A stretch of DNA of 64,000 bases from CAZYBG01 sp964645155 (lineage in GTDB: Bacteria; Pseudomonadota; Alphaproteobacteria; Rhodobacterales; Rhodobacteraceae): the NCBI GenBank assembly GCA_964645155.1, contig CAZYBG010000002.1, positions 25,071 through 89,070 of the forward strand, written 5' to 3'. Shown here in pieces: positions 8,746 through 18,625 of this stretch. A model generated the notes under the pieces. That model saw only the letters and a program-made list of their open reading frames with translations. It searched no databases and was not told where the DNA came from. How positions within the stretch are numbered: the first letter of the stretch is position 1; each line of letters opens with the position of its first letter. The translations under genes and the position numbers were made by a program.

Positions 8746-9951
8746 TCATCCTACCACGTTGAAGGGCGGGCCGTAGGGGTAGCCGGTGACATCCTCGGCG
8801 CCGTCCTCGGTGATGAAGAGGATATCGTGCTCACGATAGCCCCCCGCGCCCGGTCGGCCCTCCGGAATCGTCAGCATCGGCTCCATCGAGATGACCATAC
8901 CGGGTTCGAGGACGGTGTCGATATCCTCGCGCAGTTCGAGCCCCGCTTCGCGGCCGTAGTAGTGGCTGAGGATGCCGAAGGAATGACCGTAGCCGAAGGT
9001 GCGGTACTGCAGCAGGTCGCGGTCCCCGAGGAAGGCGTTGATCCTCCCGGTGACCTCGGCGCAGCTTACGCCGGGCCTGAGGAGGCTCATCCCGAACTCG
9101 TGCGCCGCGACGTTGGCCTGCCAGAAGACAAGGCTGGCGGGGTCGACCTCGCGGACGAACATCGTGCGTTCGAGCGCGGTGTAGTAGCCCGAGATCATCG
9201 GGAAGGTGTTGAGGCTGAGGATGTCGCCAACCTGCAGGGCGCGCGCCGTCACGGGGTTGTGCGCGCCGTCGGTGTTGAGGCCGGACTGGAACCAGACCCA
9301 GGTGTCGCGATACTCCGCATCGGGGAACCGGCGGGCGATCTCGGTCTCCATCGCGTCGCGCCCGGCCATCGCCACGTCGATCTCGCGCGCCCCCGCGCGG
9401 ACCGCCTCGCGGATCGCGTAGCCGCCGATATCGGCCACGGCGGCGCCGGCCCTGATGAGGGCGCGTTCCGCGGGGCTTTTGCTCATGCGCTGGCGCATCG
9501 TCGCCGGAGCGATGTCGATGCGGGCGCGCGGCCCGAGATGCGCGTCGAGCCGTTCCGACTGCGCGAGTGTCAGGTGGTCGCCCTCGAACCCGATGGAGCG
9601 TTCCGCGCCGGCCACCTGCCGGACGGTCCGCCAGAAGTTGTCGCGCGCCCAGTCGGTGTAGGTCAGGCTATCGCCATGGCTGCGGCGCCAGGGTTGCCCG
9701 GCGTCGATCCCCGCGCTGATCGTGACGGCATCGGCGGCGGTCACCACCAGCGCGTAAGGGCGGCCGAAGGCGCAGTAGAGAAAGCCAGAATAGTAGGCGA
9801 TGTTGTGCATCGAGGTCAGGACGGCGGCCTCGACGCCGGCCTCGGCCATGATCTTTCGCAGGCCGGCGAGCCGGTCCTCGTATTCGGCGGCCGCGAAGGG
9901 CAGCGGCGCCTTGGCACCGTTGTGAAAGCGGTAGGATCGGGGACGTTCCAT
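8746..9951 (-). CDS. Creatinase (creatine amidinohydrolase)
   Basis: Hydrolyses creatine to sarcosine and urea; cytoplasmic M24-fold enzyme without metal, 401 residues against about 403 in Pseudomonas putida. Strong creatinase-specific stretches are SGFLYCAFGRPYALVV, YTDWARDN, TWVWFQSGLNTDGAHNPVT, and TFGYGHSFGILSHYYGREAG. The catalytic His falls at about H231 (family H232) and the substrate-binding glutamates at E261 and in GGYREHDIL. Neighbours do not include creatininase or hydantoinase. The product sarcosine could feed the sarcosine-oxidase-type gene near 63.4 kb. Confidence 0.93.
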   Translation of the reverse strand: MERPRSYRFHNGAKAPLPFAAAEYEDRLAGLRKIMAEAGVEAAVLTSMHNIAYYSGFLYCAFGRPYALVVTAADAVTISAGIDAGQPWRRSHGDSLTYTDWARDNFWRTVRQVAGAERSIGFEGDHLTLAQSERLDAHLGPRARIDIAPATMRQRMSKSPAERALIRAGAAVADIGGYAIREAVRAGAREIDVAMAGRDAMETEIARRFPDAEYRDTWVWFQSGLNTDGAHNPVTARALQVGDILSLNTFPMISGYYTALERTMFVREVDPASLVFWQANVAAHEFGMSLLRPGVSCAEVTGRINAFLGDRDLLQYRTFGYGHSFGILSHYYGREAGLELREDIDTVLEPGMVISMEPMLTIPEGRPGAGGYREHDILFITEDGAEDVTGYPYGPPFNVVG

Positions 9952-9982
9952 GTCAGACCTCCGGCACGGGGGTCCGACGTGG

Positions 9983-10004
9983 CGGGACCCCTCTCAGGGT
10001 CCCG
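9983..10004 (-). terminator. Hairpin between the Hint gene and creatinase
   Basis: Perfect 8-bp stem (CGGGACCC / GGGTCCCG) with a 6-base loop, 32 bases before the creatinase start and about 130 bases after the Hint gene stop on the same strand. It could end the Hint transcript or sit in the creatinase leader; no U-tract is present. Confidence 0.4.
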
Positions 10005-10136
10005 GCGTACAGGACGATGGCGGATGCTGCTCCGCGAGCCTTCGGCGGCACTGCCCACCACAGGCGACGCCATCGCCCGGCTCGGCCGACAGGATCGCCG
10101 AGGGCGTGCGCCGGCGCAAGGGCCGACGTGCAGCGG

Positions 10137-10670
10137 CTACCAGCGCGGCGGTTCCAGCGGCGCCCAGACGCCTTCCACCTTCACCTCGACGGGCGAGGCG
10201 CAGGTGAAGAAGGTATAGGTAACCATCGTCTCGGGCTTCCGCCGCGCCTTCCCGGTGTCGAGAAGCTGCGCAGCGGTGATGACCCGCCGCGGCGCGAAGC
10301 CGCCTTCCGCGAAGATCTTCTGTCCCGGCGACAGCAGGATGTCGCGCTTCGGCAGGCCGTGGCCCAGTGCGTTGGCAGGCACCAGGATCGGCTGGGCCTC
10401 GGGATGGCGGTGCAGGAAGTCCTCGTTCAGCACCACCCGGTCCAGCCAGCGGATCTGCGCGGGAGGGCCGCGGCGGGTTCGCACCCGGTCGCGTACGCGC
10501 AGGGTCTGCGCATGGAAGTCGCCGAACTCGGTCTCGATTCTCGTGAGCGGCGCAAACCCCGGGAAGTCCCACAATCGGCCGCTGACAAACTTCGTCGGCT
10601 CGAAGGTCGGCGCGTCGTCTACATCTGCGATCACGGGCTGCGCATGCGCAGCCACTACAGTCGTGTACAT
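10137..10670 (-). CDS. Hint (hedgehog/intein) domain protein
   Basis: Protein of 177 residues matching the Hint domain common in Rhodobacterales. After a short lead it has FAPLTRIETEFGDFHAQTLRVRDRVRT, then IRWLDRVVLNEDFLHRHP, PILVPANALGHGLPKRDILLSPGQ, and a C-terminal VTYTFFTCASPVEVKVEGVWAP. The nucleophilic Cys/Ser at the start of a splicing Hint domain is not evident. I chose the ATG at 10670 because GGAGAAGG lies just upstream; an in-frame ATG near 10740 is possible. Role unknown; such domains often end secreted RTX-type proteins, but this one stands alone. Confidence 0.78.
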   Translation of the reverse strand: MYTTVVAAHAQPVIADVDDAPTFEPTKFVSGRLWDFPGFAPLTRIETEFGDFHAQTLRVRDRVRTRRGPPAQIRWLDRVVLNEDFLHRHPEAQPILVPANALGHGLPKRDILLSPGQKIFAEGGFAPRRVITAAQLLDTGKARRKPETMVTYTFFTCASPVEVKVEGVWAPLEPPRW

Positions 10671-10858
10671 AACCTTCTCCGCCTTCCCCAGCCGCAGGAA
10701 AAACTTCCCGCAAGGCGCGACAATAAATGCAGTTTGGCCCATATCCGGCCTGTCACCAACTTGCCTTAATCGACAGGTTAACGCAAGCGCGGAGGCGGGC
10801 CGGGGCGGCGGTCGCATGCCTCTGGCCAGCGCCCGCCGGCTTGCCTAGGCTCGCCGCC

Positions 10859-11806
10859 ATGATCCGCTACGCGCTCGGCCGCCTGATCTCGCTCGCCGTC
10901 AGCCTCGCGCTGGCGAGCCTTGCGATCTTCGCTGCGATCGAGGTCATCCCGGGCGACGTCGCCTCGTTCATGCTCGGCCTCAACGCGCGGCCGGAGACCG
11001 TGGCGGCGCTTCGTGCCGAACTCGGCCTCGACGGGTCGCTGCCGGAGCGGTACGTCTCCTGGGCCGGCGGCATGCTGACCGGCGACTTCGGCACCTCCTA
11101 CACCTACCGGGTGCCGGTCGCCGATCTGGTGGTCGAGCGGCTCAAGGTCTCGCTGCCGCTGGCGCTCTATGCGCTGGCGCTCTCGACGCTCATCGCGATC
11201 CCGGTCGGCATCGCGGCGGCGGTCTGGCGCGGCCGGTCGCCCGACTACGGGATCATGGCGGCGACGCAGCTTGGCATCGCGGTGCCGAACTTCTGGTTCG
11301 GCATGCTGCTGGTGCTGCTTTTCGCGGTGACGCTGCGCTGGTTCAACGCAGGCGGGTTCCCGGGATGGGAGGCGGGCCTGCCCGCGGCCTTCAAGGCGCT
11401 GACGCTGCCGGCGGTCGCGCTGGCGCTGCCGCAGGCGTCGATCCTTGCCCGTGTGCTGCGCTCGGCGCTGATCGAGACGCTGGACCAGGACTACATCCGG
11501 ACCGCGCGCGCCAAGGGTCTCACACGGGGCCAGGCGCTGCGCCGCCATGCCCTGCGCAACGCAATGATCCCGGTTCTGACCATCCTCGGGCTGCAGTTCT
11601 CGTTCCTCCTCGCCGGGACGATCATCATCGAAAGCGTGTTCTTCCTGCCTGGGCTCGGCCAGCTCATCTTCCGCAGCATCACCCAGCGCGACCTGATCGT
11701 GGTCGAATCGGTCACCATGCTGCTCGTTGGCGCGGTGATCGTGGTGACCTTCCTCACCGATCTCGCCTATGCCTGGGCCGACCCCCGGCTGAGGCGGCAG
11801 GGATGA
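10859..11806 (+). CDS. ABC transporter permease, DppB/OppB type
   Basis: Inner-membrane permease of 315 residues for a peptide/opine/nickel-type ABC importer. It starts with the usual family N-terminus (MIRYALGRLISLAVSL, EVIPGDVASFMLG), has about six membrane segments, and carries the EAA-like cytoplasmic loop YIRTARAKGLTRGQALRRHALRNAMIP that contacts the ATPase. It overlaps the next permease as ATGA. It is the first gene of a permease-permease-ATPase-aldehyde dehydrogenase operon. The nearest binding protein is at 5394-6866. Confidence 0.93.
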   Translation: MIRYALGRLISLAVSLALASLAIFAAIEVIPGDVASFMLGLNARPETVAALRAELGLDGSLPERYVSWAGGMLTGDFGTSYTYRVPVADLVVERLKVSLPLALYALALSTLIAIPVGIAAAVWRGRSPDYGIMAATQLGIAVPNFWFGMLLVLLFAVTLRWFNAGGFPGWEAGLPAAFKALTLPAVALALPQASILARVLRSALIETLDQDYIRTARAKGLTRGQALRRHALRNAMIPVLTILGLQFSFLLAGTIIIESVFFLPGLGQLIFRSITQRDLIVVESVTMLLVGAVIVVTFLTDLAYAWADPRLRRQG

Positions 11807-12620
11807 GGGTACCGGTCCAACTCTGGATCGGCGGCGTGATCGCGGGCATCTTCGTGCTTCTTGCCGCCGTCTCGCTGGTCTGGACGCCCGGCGACGTGAC
11901 CGCAGTCAGCGTGGGCCAGCGCCTGCTGCAGCCCTCGGCGGCGCATCCGCTGGGAACCGACCATCTGGGGCGCGACCTGCTGTCGATGCTCATGGTCGGC
12001 GGGCAGACCTCGATCGCGGTCGCGCTGCTGGCGGTCGGCATCGGGATGGGCGTGGGTGTTCCGCTGGGGCTTCTGGCCGCGGCGCAGCGCGGCGGCCTCG
12101 TCGACGAAGTTGTGATGCGCGGCAACGACCTGATCTTCGCCTTCCCCTCGCTCGTCATCGCGATCCTCATCACCGCGGTCTACGGCCCGTCGGCCACCAA
12201 CGCGATCATCGCGATCGGCATCTTCAACATTCCCGTCTTCGCCCGCGTCTCGCGGGGCGGCGCGCTGAGCCTCTGGACGCTCGACTACGTGCTGGCCGCC
12301 CGGGTGGCGGGCAAGGGCAAGGCGCGGATTTCGGTCGAGCACATCCTGCCGAACGTCCTGAACCTCCTGATCGTCCAGGGCACGATCCAGTTCTCGCTCG
12401 GCGTGCTGGCCGAGGCGGCGCTGGCCTATGTCGGCCTCGGGGCGCAGCCGCCGGTGCCGTCCTGGGGCAAGATGCTCGCCGACGTGCAGACGCAGATCTA
12501 CGCCGAACCGCAGCTTGCGCTGATCCCCGGCCTCGCCATCGTGCTGACGGTGCTGGGGCTGAACCTGATGGGCGACGGGTTGCGCGACCTGCTCGACCCG
12601 CGCCTGCGGAGGCTGCCCGC

Positions 12621-12624
<4 letters not shown>
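11803..12624 (+). CDS. ABC transporter permease, DppC/OppC type
   Basis: Second inner-membrane permease, 273 residues. The family signature HPLGTDHLGRDLLSMLMVGGQTS follows the first membrane segment. The ATPase-contact loop is DYVLAARVAGKGKARISVEHILPN, and LAYVGLGAQPPVPSWGKML is typical of DppC. It overlaps both neighbours by ATGA junctions, so the operon is translationally coupled. Confidence 0.93.
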
Positions 12625-14178
<1,554 letters not shown>

Positions 14179-14186
<8 letters not shown>

Positions 14187-15621
14187 TCTCTGGTACCCGT
14201 CCGACCGGGTTTTCATCGCCGGACACTGGCGCGAGGCGGCAGACCACCTTCCCCTCGAAGACCCCTCGACGGGCAGGGAGATCGGCCGCATCGCGCGCGG
14301 GACGGCGGCGGATGTGGACGCGGCGGTGGCCGCGGCCGCGGCCGCACGGCAGGGCGCCTGGGGGCGGATGACCGCTACCGAGCGCGGCCGCGTCCTGACC
14401 CGGATCGGGCAGCTCGTCCTCGCCCGCGCGGACGATCTCGCGCGGACCGAGGCGACCGATGTCGGAAAGCCGCTGACCCAGGCCCGCGCCGACGCCATCG
14501 CGCTGGCGCGCTACATGGAGTTCTACGGCGGCGCCGCCGACAAGGTGATGGGCGAGACCATCCCCTATCTCGAGGGCTACACCGTCTACACGCTGCGCGA
14601 GCCGCATGGCGTCACCGGGCACATCGTGCCCTGGAATTATCCGATGCAGATCATCGGCCGGTCGGTCGGCGCGGCGCTCGCCATGGGCAATGCCTGCGTC
14701 CTCAAACCGGCCGAGGAGGCCTGCCTGACCGCGCTCGCCTTCGCCGCGCTGGCGGCCGAGGCGGGATTGCCCGAGGGCGCGCTCAACGTGGTGCCGGGGC
14801 TCGGCGAAGAGGCCGGCGCGGCCCTTGCCGCCCATCCCGGCATCCAGCACATCAGCTTCACCGGATCGGCCGCCGTCGGTGCGCTGGTGCAGGCTGCCGC
14901 CGCGCGGAACGTGGTGCCGGTCACGCTCGAGCTCGGCGGCAAGTCGCCGCAGGTGGTCTTCGCCGACGCCGATCTCGACCGGGCGCTGCCGTTCCTCGTC
15001 AATTCCGGCATCCAGAATGCCGGGCAGACCTGCTCGGCCGCCTCACGCATCCTGGTGGAGCGGCCGCTGGCCGACCGGCTGACCGAGGCGATGGCCGCGC
15101 GCTACCGCGCGCTGCGGGTCGGGCCGGCGCTGGCCGACCTGCAGGTCGGGCCGCTGATCTCGGCCCGCCAGAAGGCGGTCGTGACGGCGCTCCTTGCCCA
15201 CGGGGCCGGCCTGCAGAGGGTCGCCCGGGGCGAGATCGTGGCCGGCGCGCCGCCGGGCGGCCACTACCTTGCCCCGACGCTCTTCGCCGGGGTCCCGCCC
15301 GACCACCTCCTCGCCCGGGAGGAGATCTTCGGCCCGGTACAGACGATCATCCCGTTCGAGGGCGAGGACCAGGCGGTGGCGATTGCGAACGGCACCGGTT
15401 ACGGCCTCGTCGCCTCGGTCTGGACCGCCGACGGCGGGCGCCAGATGCGGATGGCGCGCAGGCTCCGCGCCGGGCAGGTGTTCCTCAACAACTACGGCGC
15501 GGGCGGCGGGGTCGAGCTGCCCTTCGGCGGCGTGGGCAGATCGGGCCACGGGCGCGAGAAGGGGTTCGAGGCGCTCTACGGCTTTTCGGTCCTCAAGACC
15601 GTGGCCGCGCATCACACCTAG
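14179..15621 (+). CDS. NAD(P)-dependent aldehyde dehydrogenase
   Basis: Aldehyde dehydrogenase superfamily enzyme, 480 residues, oxidising an aldehyde to the acid. It shows the cofactor-domain VPWNYPM, FTGSAAVG, the catalytic glutamate in LELGGKSPQ, the nucleophile in NAGQTCSAASRI (about Cys285), and EEIFGPV near the end. It starts eight bases before the ATPase stop, behind GAGGAG, so it belongs to the ABC operon and probably acts on a compound derived from the imported substrate. It resembles the betaine/gamma-aminobutyraldehyde group, but specificity is not certain. Confidence 0.92.
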
Positions 15622-16070
15622 AGGCGGGCGAACACCCGGCGGAGGATCTGCGACAGGCCTGCGGCGTCGTCCTCGGTGAAGGCGGCAGGCTGGTCGCTGT
15701 CGATGTCGAAGACGGCGATCAGCTCGCCCCGCCCGTTCCGCACCGGCAGCACGATCTCGGACCGGGTGGAGGACGCGCAGGCGATGTGATCGGCAAAGGC
15801 CGCCACGTCGGGGACAAGCTGCACCTCGCCGGTCCGCGCCGCCGCGCCGCAGACGCCGCGCGCGAAGGGGATGACGAGGCAGCCATGGCCGCCCTGGTAG
15901 GGCCCGATCTTGAGCAGTTCCGGCGCCACGACACGGTAGAAGCCGGTCCAGTCGAAACGGTCGTCGGAATGGTGCACCTCGCAGGCGACGGTCGCCATCA
16001 GGGCGACGGCATCGGTTTCACCGGCTGTCAGGCTGTCGATCGTGGCGGCGAGGGTCCGGTAGTCGGGCAT
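15618..16070 (-). CDS. msrC: Free methionine-(R)-sulfoxide reductase (GAF domain)
   Basis: GAF-fold enzyme of 150 residues that reduces free methionine-R-sulfoxide. The three catalytic or resolving cysteines of the fRMsr family are present: C64 in GGHGC, C74 in GVCG, and C98 in HIAC. Their spacing (10 and 24) equals that of E. coli YebR as I remember it. FDWTGFYR and SEIVLPV are also family-like. It begins six bases after the thiolase stop, suggesting co-transcription. Its stop shares CTAG with the aldehyde dehydrogenase. Confidence 0.9.
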   Translation of the reverse strand: MPDYRTLAATIDSLTAGETDAVALMATVACEVHHSDDRFDWTGFYRVVAPELLKIGPYQGGHGCLVIPFARGVCGAAARTGEVQLVPDVAAFADHIACASSTRSEIVLPVRNGRGELIAVFDIDSDQPAAFTEDDAAGLSQILRRVFARL

Positions 16071-16076
16071 CGCGGG

Positions 16077-17255
16077 CTACGGGCGTTCCAGAGCGATGGC
16101 GGTGCCCTCGCCGCCGCCGATGCAGATCGCGGCGACGCCGCGCCGCGCGCCGCGCGCCTCCATCGCGTTGAGCAGAGTCACCATGATGCGCGCCCCCGAG
16201 GCACCGATCGGATGGCCGAGCGCGCAGGCGCCGCCGTTCACGTTGACGATGTCGTGCGGCAGGCCGATCTCGCGCATGAACGCCATCGGCACCACGGCGA
16301 AGGCCTCGTTCACCTCCCAGAGGTCGACATCCGCGACCGACCAGCCGAGCCGGTCGAGAAGCTTGCGGGCGGCCGGCACCGGCGCCGTCGGGAACTGTGC
16401 CGGCGCCTGGGCGTGGCTCGCATGGCCCGCGATCCGGGCGCGCGGGGTCAGCCCCCGCGCATCCGCCGCGCGCGCCGAGGCGACGACGAGGGCGGCGGCG
16501 CCATCGGAGATCGAGGAGGAATTGGCTGCCGTGACGGTGCCGTCCTTCCTGAACGCGGGCCTGAGCTGCGGGATCTTCTCGGGCCGGGCGGTCTTCGGCT
16601 GCTCGTCCTCGGCGATCGTCGCCTCGCCGGTGCGGCGCGCGACGGCGACCGGTGCGATCTCGCGCGCGAAGGCGCCCGAGGCCTGTGCCTCCAGCGCGCG
16701 GCTGAGCGAGGCCAGGGCATAGTCGTCCTGCTGGCTCCGCGTGAACTGGAACGCCTCGGCGCAATCCTCGGCGAAGGTGCCCATCAGGCGGCCGCGGTCG
16801 TAGGCGTCCTCGAGCCCGTCGAGGAACATGTGGTCGATGACCTGGCCGTGGCCCAGCCGCGCGCCGCCGCGCATCTTCGGCAGAAGGTAGGGCGCATTCG
16901 TCATGCTCTCCATGCCGCCGGCGACCATGATGGCCGCATGGCCGAGCGCGACGCGGTCCCACGCCGCCATCACCGCCTTCATGCCCGAGCCGCACATCTT
17001 GTTCAGCGTCGTCGCCGGCACCGCCTCTCCCAGCCCGGCGTGAAAGCCGGCCTGCCGCGCCGGGGCCTGGCCCTGACCGGCCGGCAGGACGCAGCCCATG
17101 TAGAGCTCCTCGACGGCCCCGGACGGCACGCCGGCATCGGCGAGGGCGGCGCGGATCGCCACGCCGCCCAGCGTGGCCGCGTCGGTTTCCGCGAACGCGC
17201 CCTGAAACCCGCCCATCGGGGTGCGCGCGGCACCGGCGATCACGACATCGTCCAT
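16077..17255 (-). CDS. Acetyl-CoA C-acyltransferase (thiolase)
   Basis: Thiolase of 392 residues that condenses or cleaves acyl-CoA with acetyl-CoA. The nucleophilic cysteine is C88 in NKMCGSGM, the catalytic His lies in ALGHPIGASG, and the second cysteine is in CIGGGEGTA. Length and sequence fit biosynthetic or beta-ketothiolase types (PhaA/BktB-like) rather than the long FadA forms. AGGA precedes the ATG. It is divergent from the STAS gene and has no PHB-synthesis partner in view, so its pathway is open. Confidence 0.92.
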   Translation of the reverse strand: MDDVVIAGAARTPMGGFQGAFAETDAATLGGVAIRAALADAGVPSGAVEELYMGCVLPAGQGQAPARQAGFHAGLGEAVPATTLNKMCGSGMKAVMAAWDRVALGHAAIMVAGGMESMTNAPYLLPKMRGGARLGHGQVIDHMFLDGLEDAYDRGRLMGTFAEDCAEAFQFTRSQQDDYALASLSRALEAQASGAFAREIAPVAVARRTGEATIAEDEQPKTARPEKIPQLRPAFRKDGTVTAANSSSISDGAAALVVASARAADARGLTPRARIAGHASHAQAPAQFPTAPVPAARKLLDRLGWSVADVDLWEVNEAFAVVPMAFMREIGLPHDIVNVNGGACALGHPIGASGARIMVTLLNAMEARGARRGVAAICIGGGEGTAIALERP

Positions 17256-17345
17256 CCCGTCCTCCTGGCATCCGGCGAGTCCTGCATACCGAACGGTAAG
17301 GATTGGCGTCTAGCCTCGGCGACGCATGACCTGCGGAGGACCGCG

Positions 17346-17699
17346 ATGGAACTGACGATCGAGGATCGGGGCGGCGCCCGGCTCATCACCGTGCGGGAGG
17401 CGCGGATCGACGCCGCCGTGGCACTCGAGTTCAAGGAAGCCGTGCGGGCGGGCGCGGGGGAGGATGCCGGGCGCATCGTGCTCGATCTCGGCGCCGTCAC
17501 CTTCCTCGATTCGAGCGGCCTCGGCGCACTGGTGGCCACGATGAAGCTCCTCGGCCCGTCGCGCCGGCTGGAGCTCGCCGACATTCAGGAGAATGTGGCC
17601 CGCGTGTTCCAGCTCACGCGGATGGACAGCGTCTTCACGATCCACCCCGCAGTCGCCGCGGCGCTCGGCCCGCCGGAGCCCGCCGGCCATGCTGGCTGA
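17346..17699 (+). CDS. STAS-domain anti-sigma-factor antagonist
   Basis: Partner-switching regulator of 117 residues, SpoIIAA/RsbV-like. The phosphorylatable serine region is VTFLDSSGLGAL (S56/S57), in the usual place. Such proteins bind an HATPase kinase when unphosphorylated. The gene overlaps the following HATPase gene by 11 bases, so the two are surely a pair. No sigma factor or PP2C phosphatase is seen beside them. Confidence 0.9.
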   Translation: MELTIEDRGGARLITVREARIDAAVALEFKEAVRAGAGEDAGRIVLDLGAVTFLDSSGLGALVATMKLLGPSRRLELADIQENVARVFQLTRMDSVFTIHPAVAAALGPPEPAGHAG

Positions 17700-18207
17700 G
17701 AAGCTTCGCGACATGCCGGACCGGCGCCCTGCAGCGATCTGCCCGTCGCGGGACGCGCGGCCGGACCCCGACCTTCCGCTCGGGCTGGGCCGGACCTGCA
17801 TCGCCGAGCCTGCGGCGGTCCGCGCCGCGCTGATCGAGATCACGGCGGCGGTCAGCGCCGCGGGCGCGGGCCCGCCCCTCGCCGGGGCGCTGGAACTCGT
17901 CCTTGCCGAGGTTCTGAACAACGTCGTCGAACATGCCTATGCCGGGCTGACGCCGGGGACGATCGAGGTGACGCTCACCATCCGGCAAAGCGGCATCGAC
18001 TGTCGGGTACGCGATGGCGGCCGGCCGATGCCGGGCGGCGCGCCGCCCTGCGCGCAGCCGCCGGCGCTGGGCGAGACCGACGATCTGCCTGAGGGCGGAT
18101 TCGGCTGGTTCCTGATCGGCATGCTCGCCCGCGACATCGCCTATGTCCGCGCCCGCGGCGTGAACGATCTGCGCTTCCGCGTCGAGCCGGCGCGCACCGC
18201 ACCCTGA
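17689..18207 (+). CDS. RsbW/SpoIIAB-like serine kinase (HATPase)
   Basis: GHKL-type ATPase of 172 residues, anti-sigma or switch-kinase type. The N-box is ELVLAEVLNNVVEHAY (Glu and Asn residues), the G1-like box is VRDGGRPMP, and the G2 region is EGGFGWFLIGMLA. No dimerisation domain or membrane segment is present, so it is not a sensor histidine kinase. It would phosphorylate the adjacent STAS protein and bind a partner yet to be found. The ATG at 17689 overlaps the STAS stop; an ATG at 17713 is an alternative. Confidence 0.85.
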   Translation: MLAEKLRDMPDRRPAAICPSRDARPDPDLPLGLGRTCIAEPAAVRAALIEITAAVSAAGAGPPLAGALELVLAEVLNNVVEHAYAGLTPGTIEVTLTIRQSGIDCRVRDGGRPMPGGAPPCAQPPALGETDDLPEGGFGWFLIGMLARDIAYVRARGVNDLRFRVEPARTAP

Positions 18208-18280
18208 GGCGTTGCCGGCCGGGCCGGCGGACCCGGTCCTGCGCGCGACCGGCGCCCGATGCTCCCCGCCGGCGATCCGC

Positions 18281-18309
18281 CCCTGCCGTCCCGCGGGACC
18301 GCGGCAGGG
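18281..18309 (+). terminator. Hairpin after the STAS/HATPase pair
   Basis: 8-bp stem CCCTGCCG / CGGCAGGG with a 13-base loop that itself contains TCCC/GGGA, 74 bases after the HATPase stop. Position suggests the end of that transcript; no U-tract. Confidence 0.4.
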
Positions 18310-18355
18310 TGCGGCGCGGCGCGGAGGCCGAATTGGCGCTGCCTTGAAGTCGCCC

Positions 18356-18384
18356 CGATTCCTCCCAAACGCGGCCCCGAATCG
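18356..18384 (+). repeat. 6-bp stem with a C-rich loop
   Basis: CGATTC / GAATCG enclosing a 17-base loop that begins CTCCC. It is short and could be chance alone, but it sits next to the longer hairpin at 18417-18463. Confidence 0.3.
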
Positions 18385-18416
18385 ATGGGAAAAGCGATCC
18401 TGTAGCTCATGGCTTC

Positions 18417-18463
18417 CCTCGGCGCCGCGTTTCACAGCCCCCACCCAGTGCGCGGCGCCGAGG
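18417..18463. repeat. 13-bp perfect inverted repeat
   Basis: CCTCGGCGCCGCG and its exact complement CGCGGCGCCGAGG, separated by 21 bases, followed five bases later by nine C. In RNA from either strand this would be a very stable hairpin about 160 bases upstream of the gamma-glutamyltransferase start. Confidence 0.7.
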
Positions 18464-18625
18464 TCCTCCCCCCCCCACAGGAAACCTGACGATCGGGGCG
18501 CGCCGCCGCCCCGCCGTTCGGGCGCGTGGGCCCTGCCGCGGCGGGTGCCGCCCGGCGACTGCCACCATTTCCATTGCTCGAGGGGCAGCTTAGCCTGTCC
18601 CGCAGAATCGCGGGCGGGAGACGAC

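Larger units (their letters stand above)
18208..18625. other. 418-bp intergenic region with several hairpins
   Basis: Gene-free stretch between the STAS/HATPase pair and the gamma-glutamyltransferase gene. I see no convincing coding frame. It holds three inverted repeats (18281-18309, 18356-18384 and 18417-18463), a run of nine C at 18468-18476, and a CAGGAAACCTG mini-hairpin just after that run. A structured leader or a small RNA could lie here; neither is shown. Confidence 0.5.

Noticed and set aside
15786..17345. Long plus-strand extension upstream of the STAS gene
   Set aside because: It runs antisense to msrC and the thiolase, which carry complete catalytic motifs. The STAS family N-terminus begins at 17346.
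18396..18412. GTAGCTCA-like string resembling a tRNA D-arm
   Set aside because: No matching acceptor stem, anticodon arm or T-loop (GTTCRA) follows within tRNA distance.
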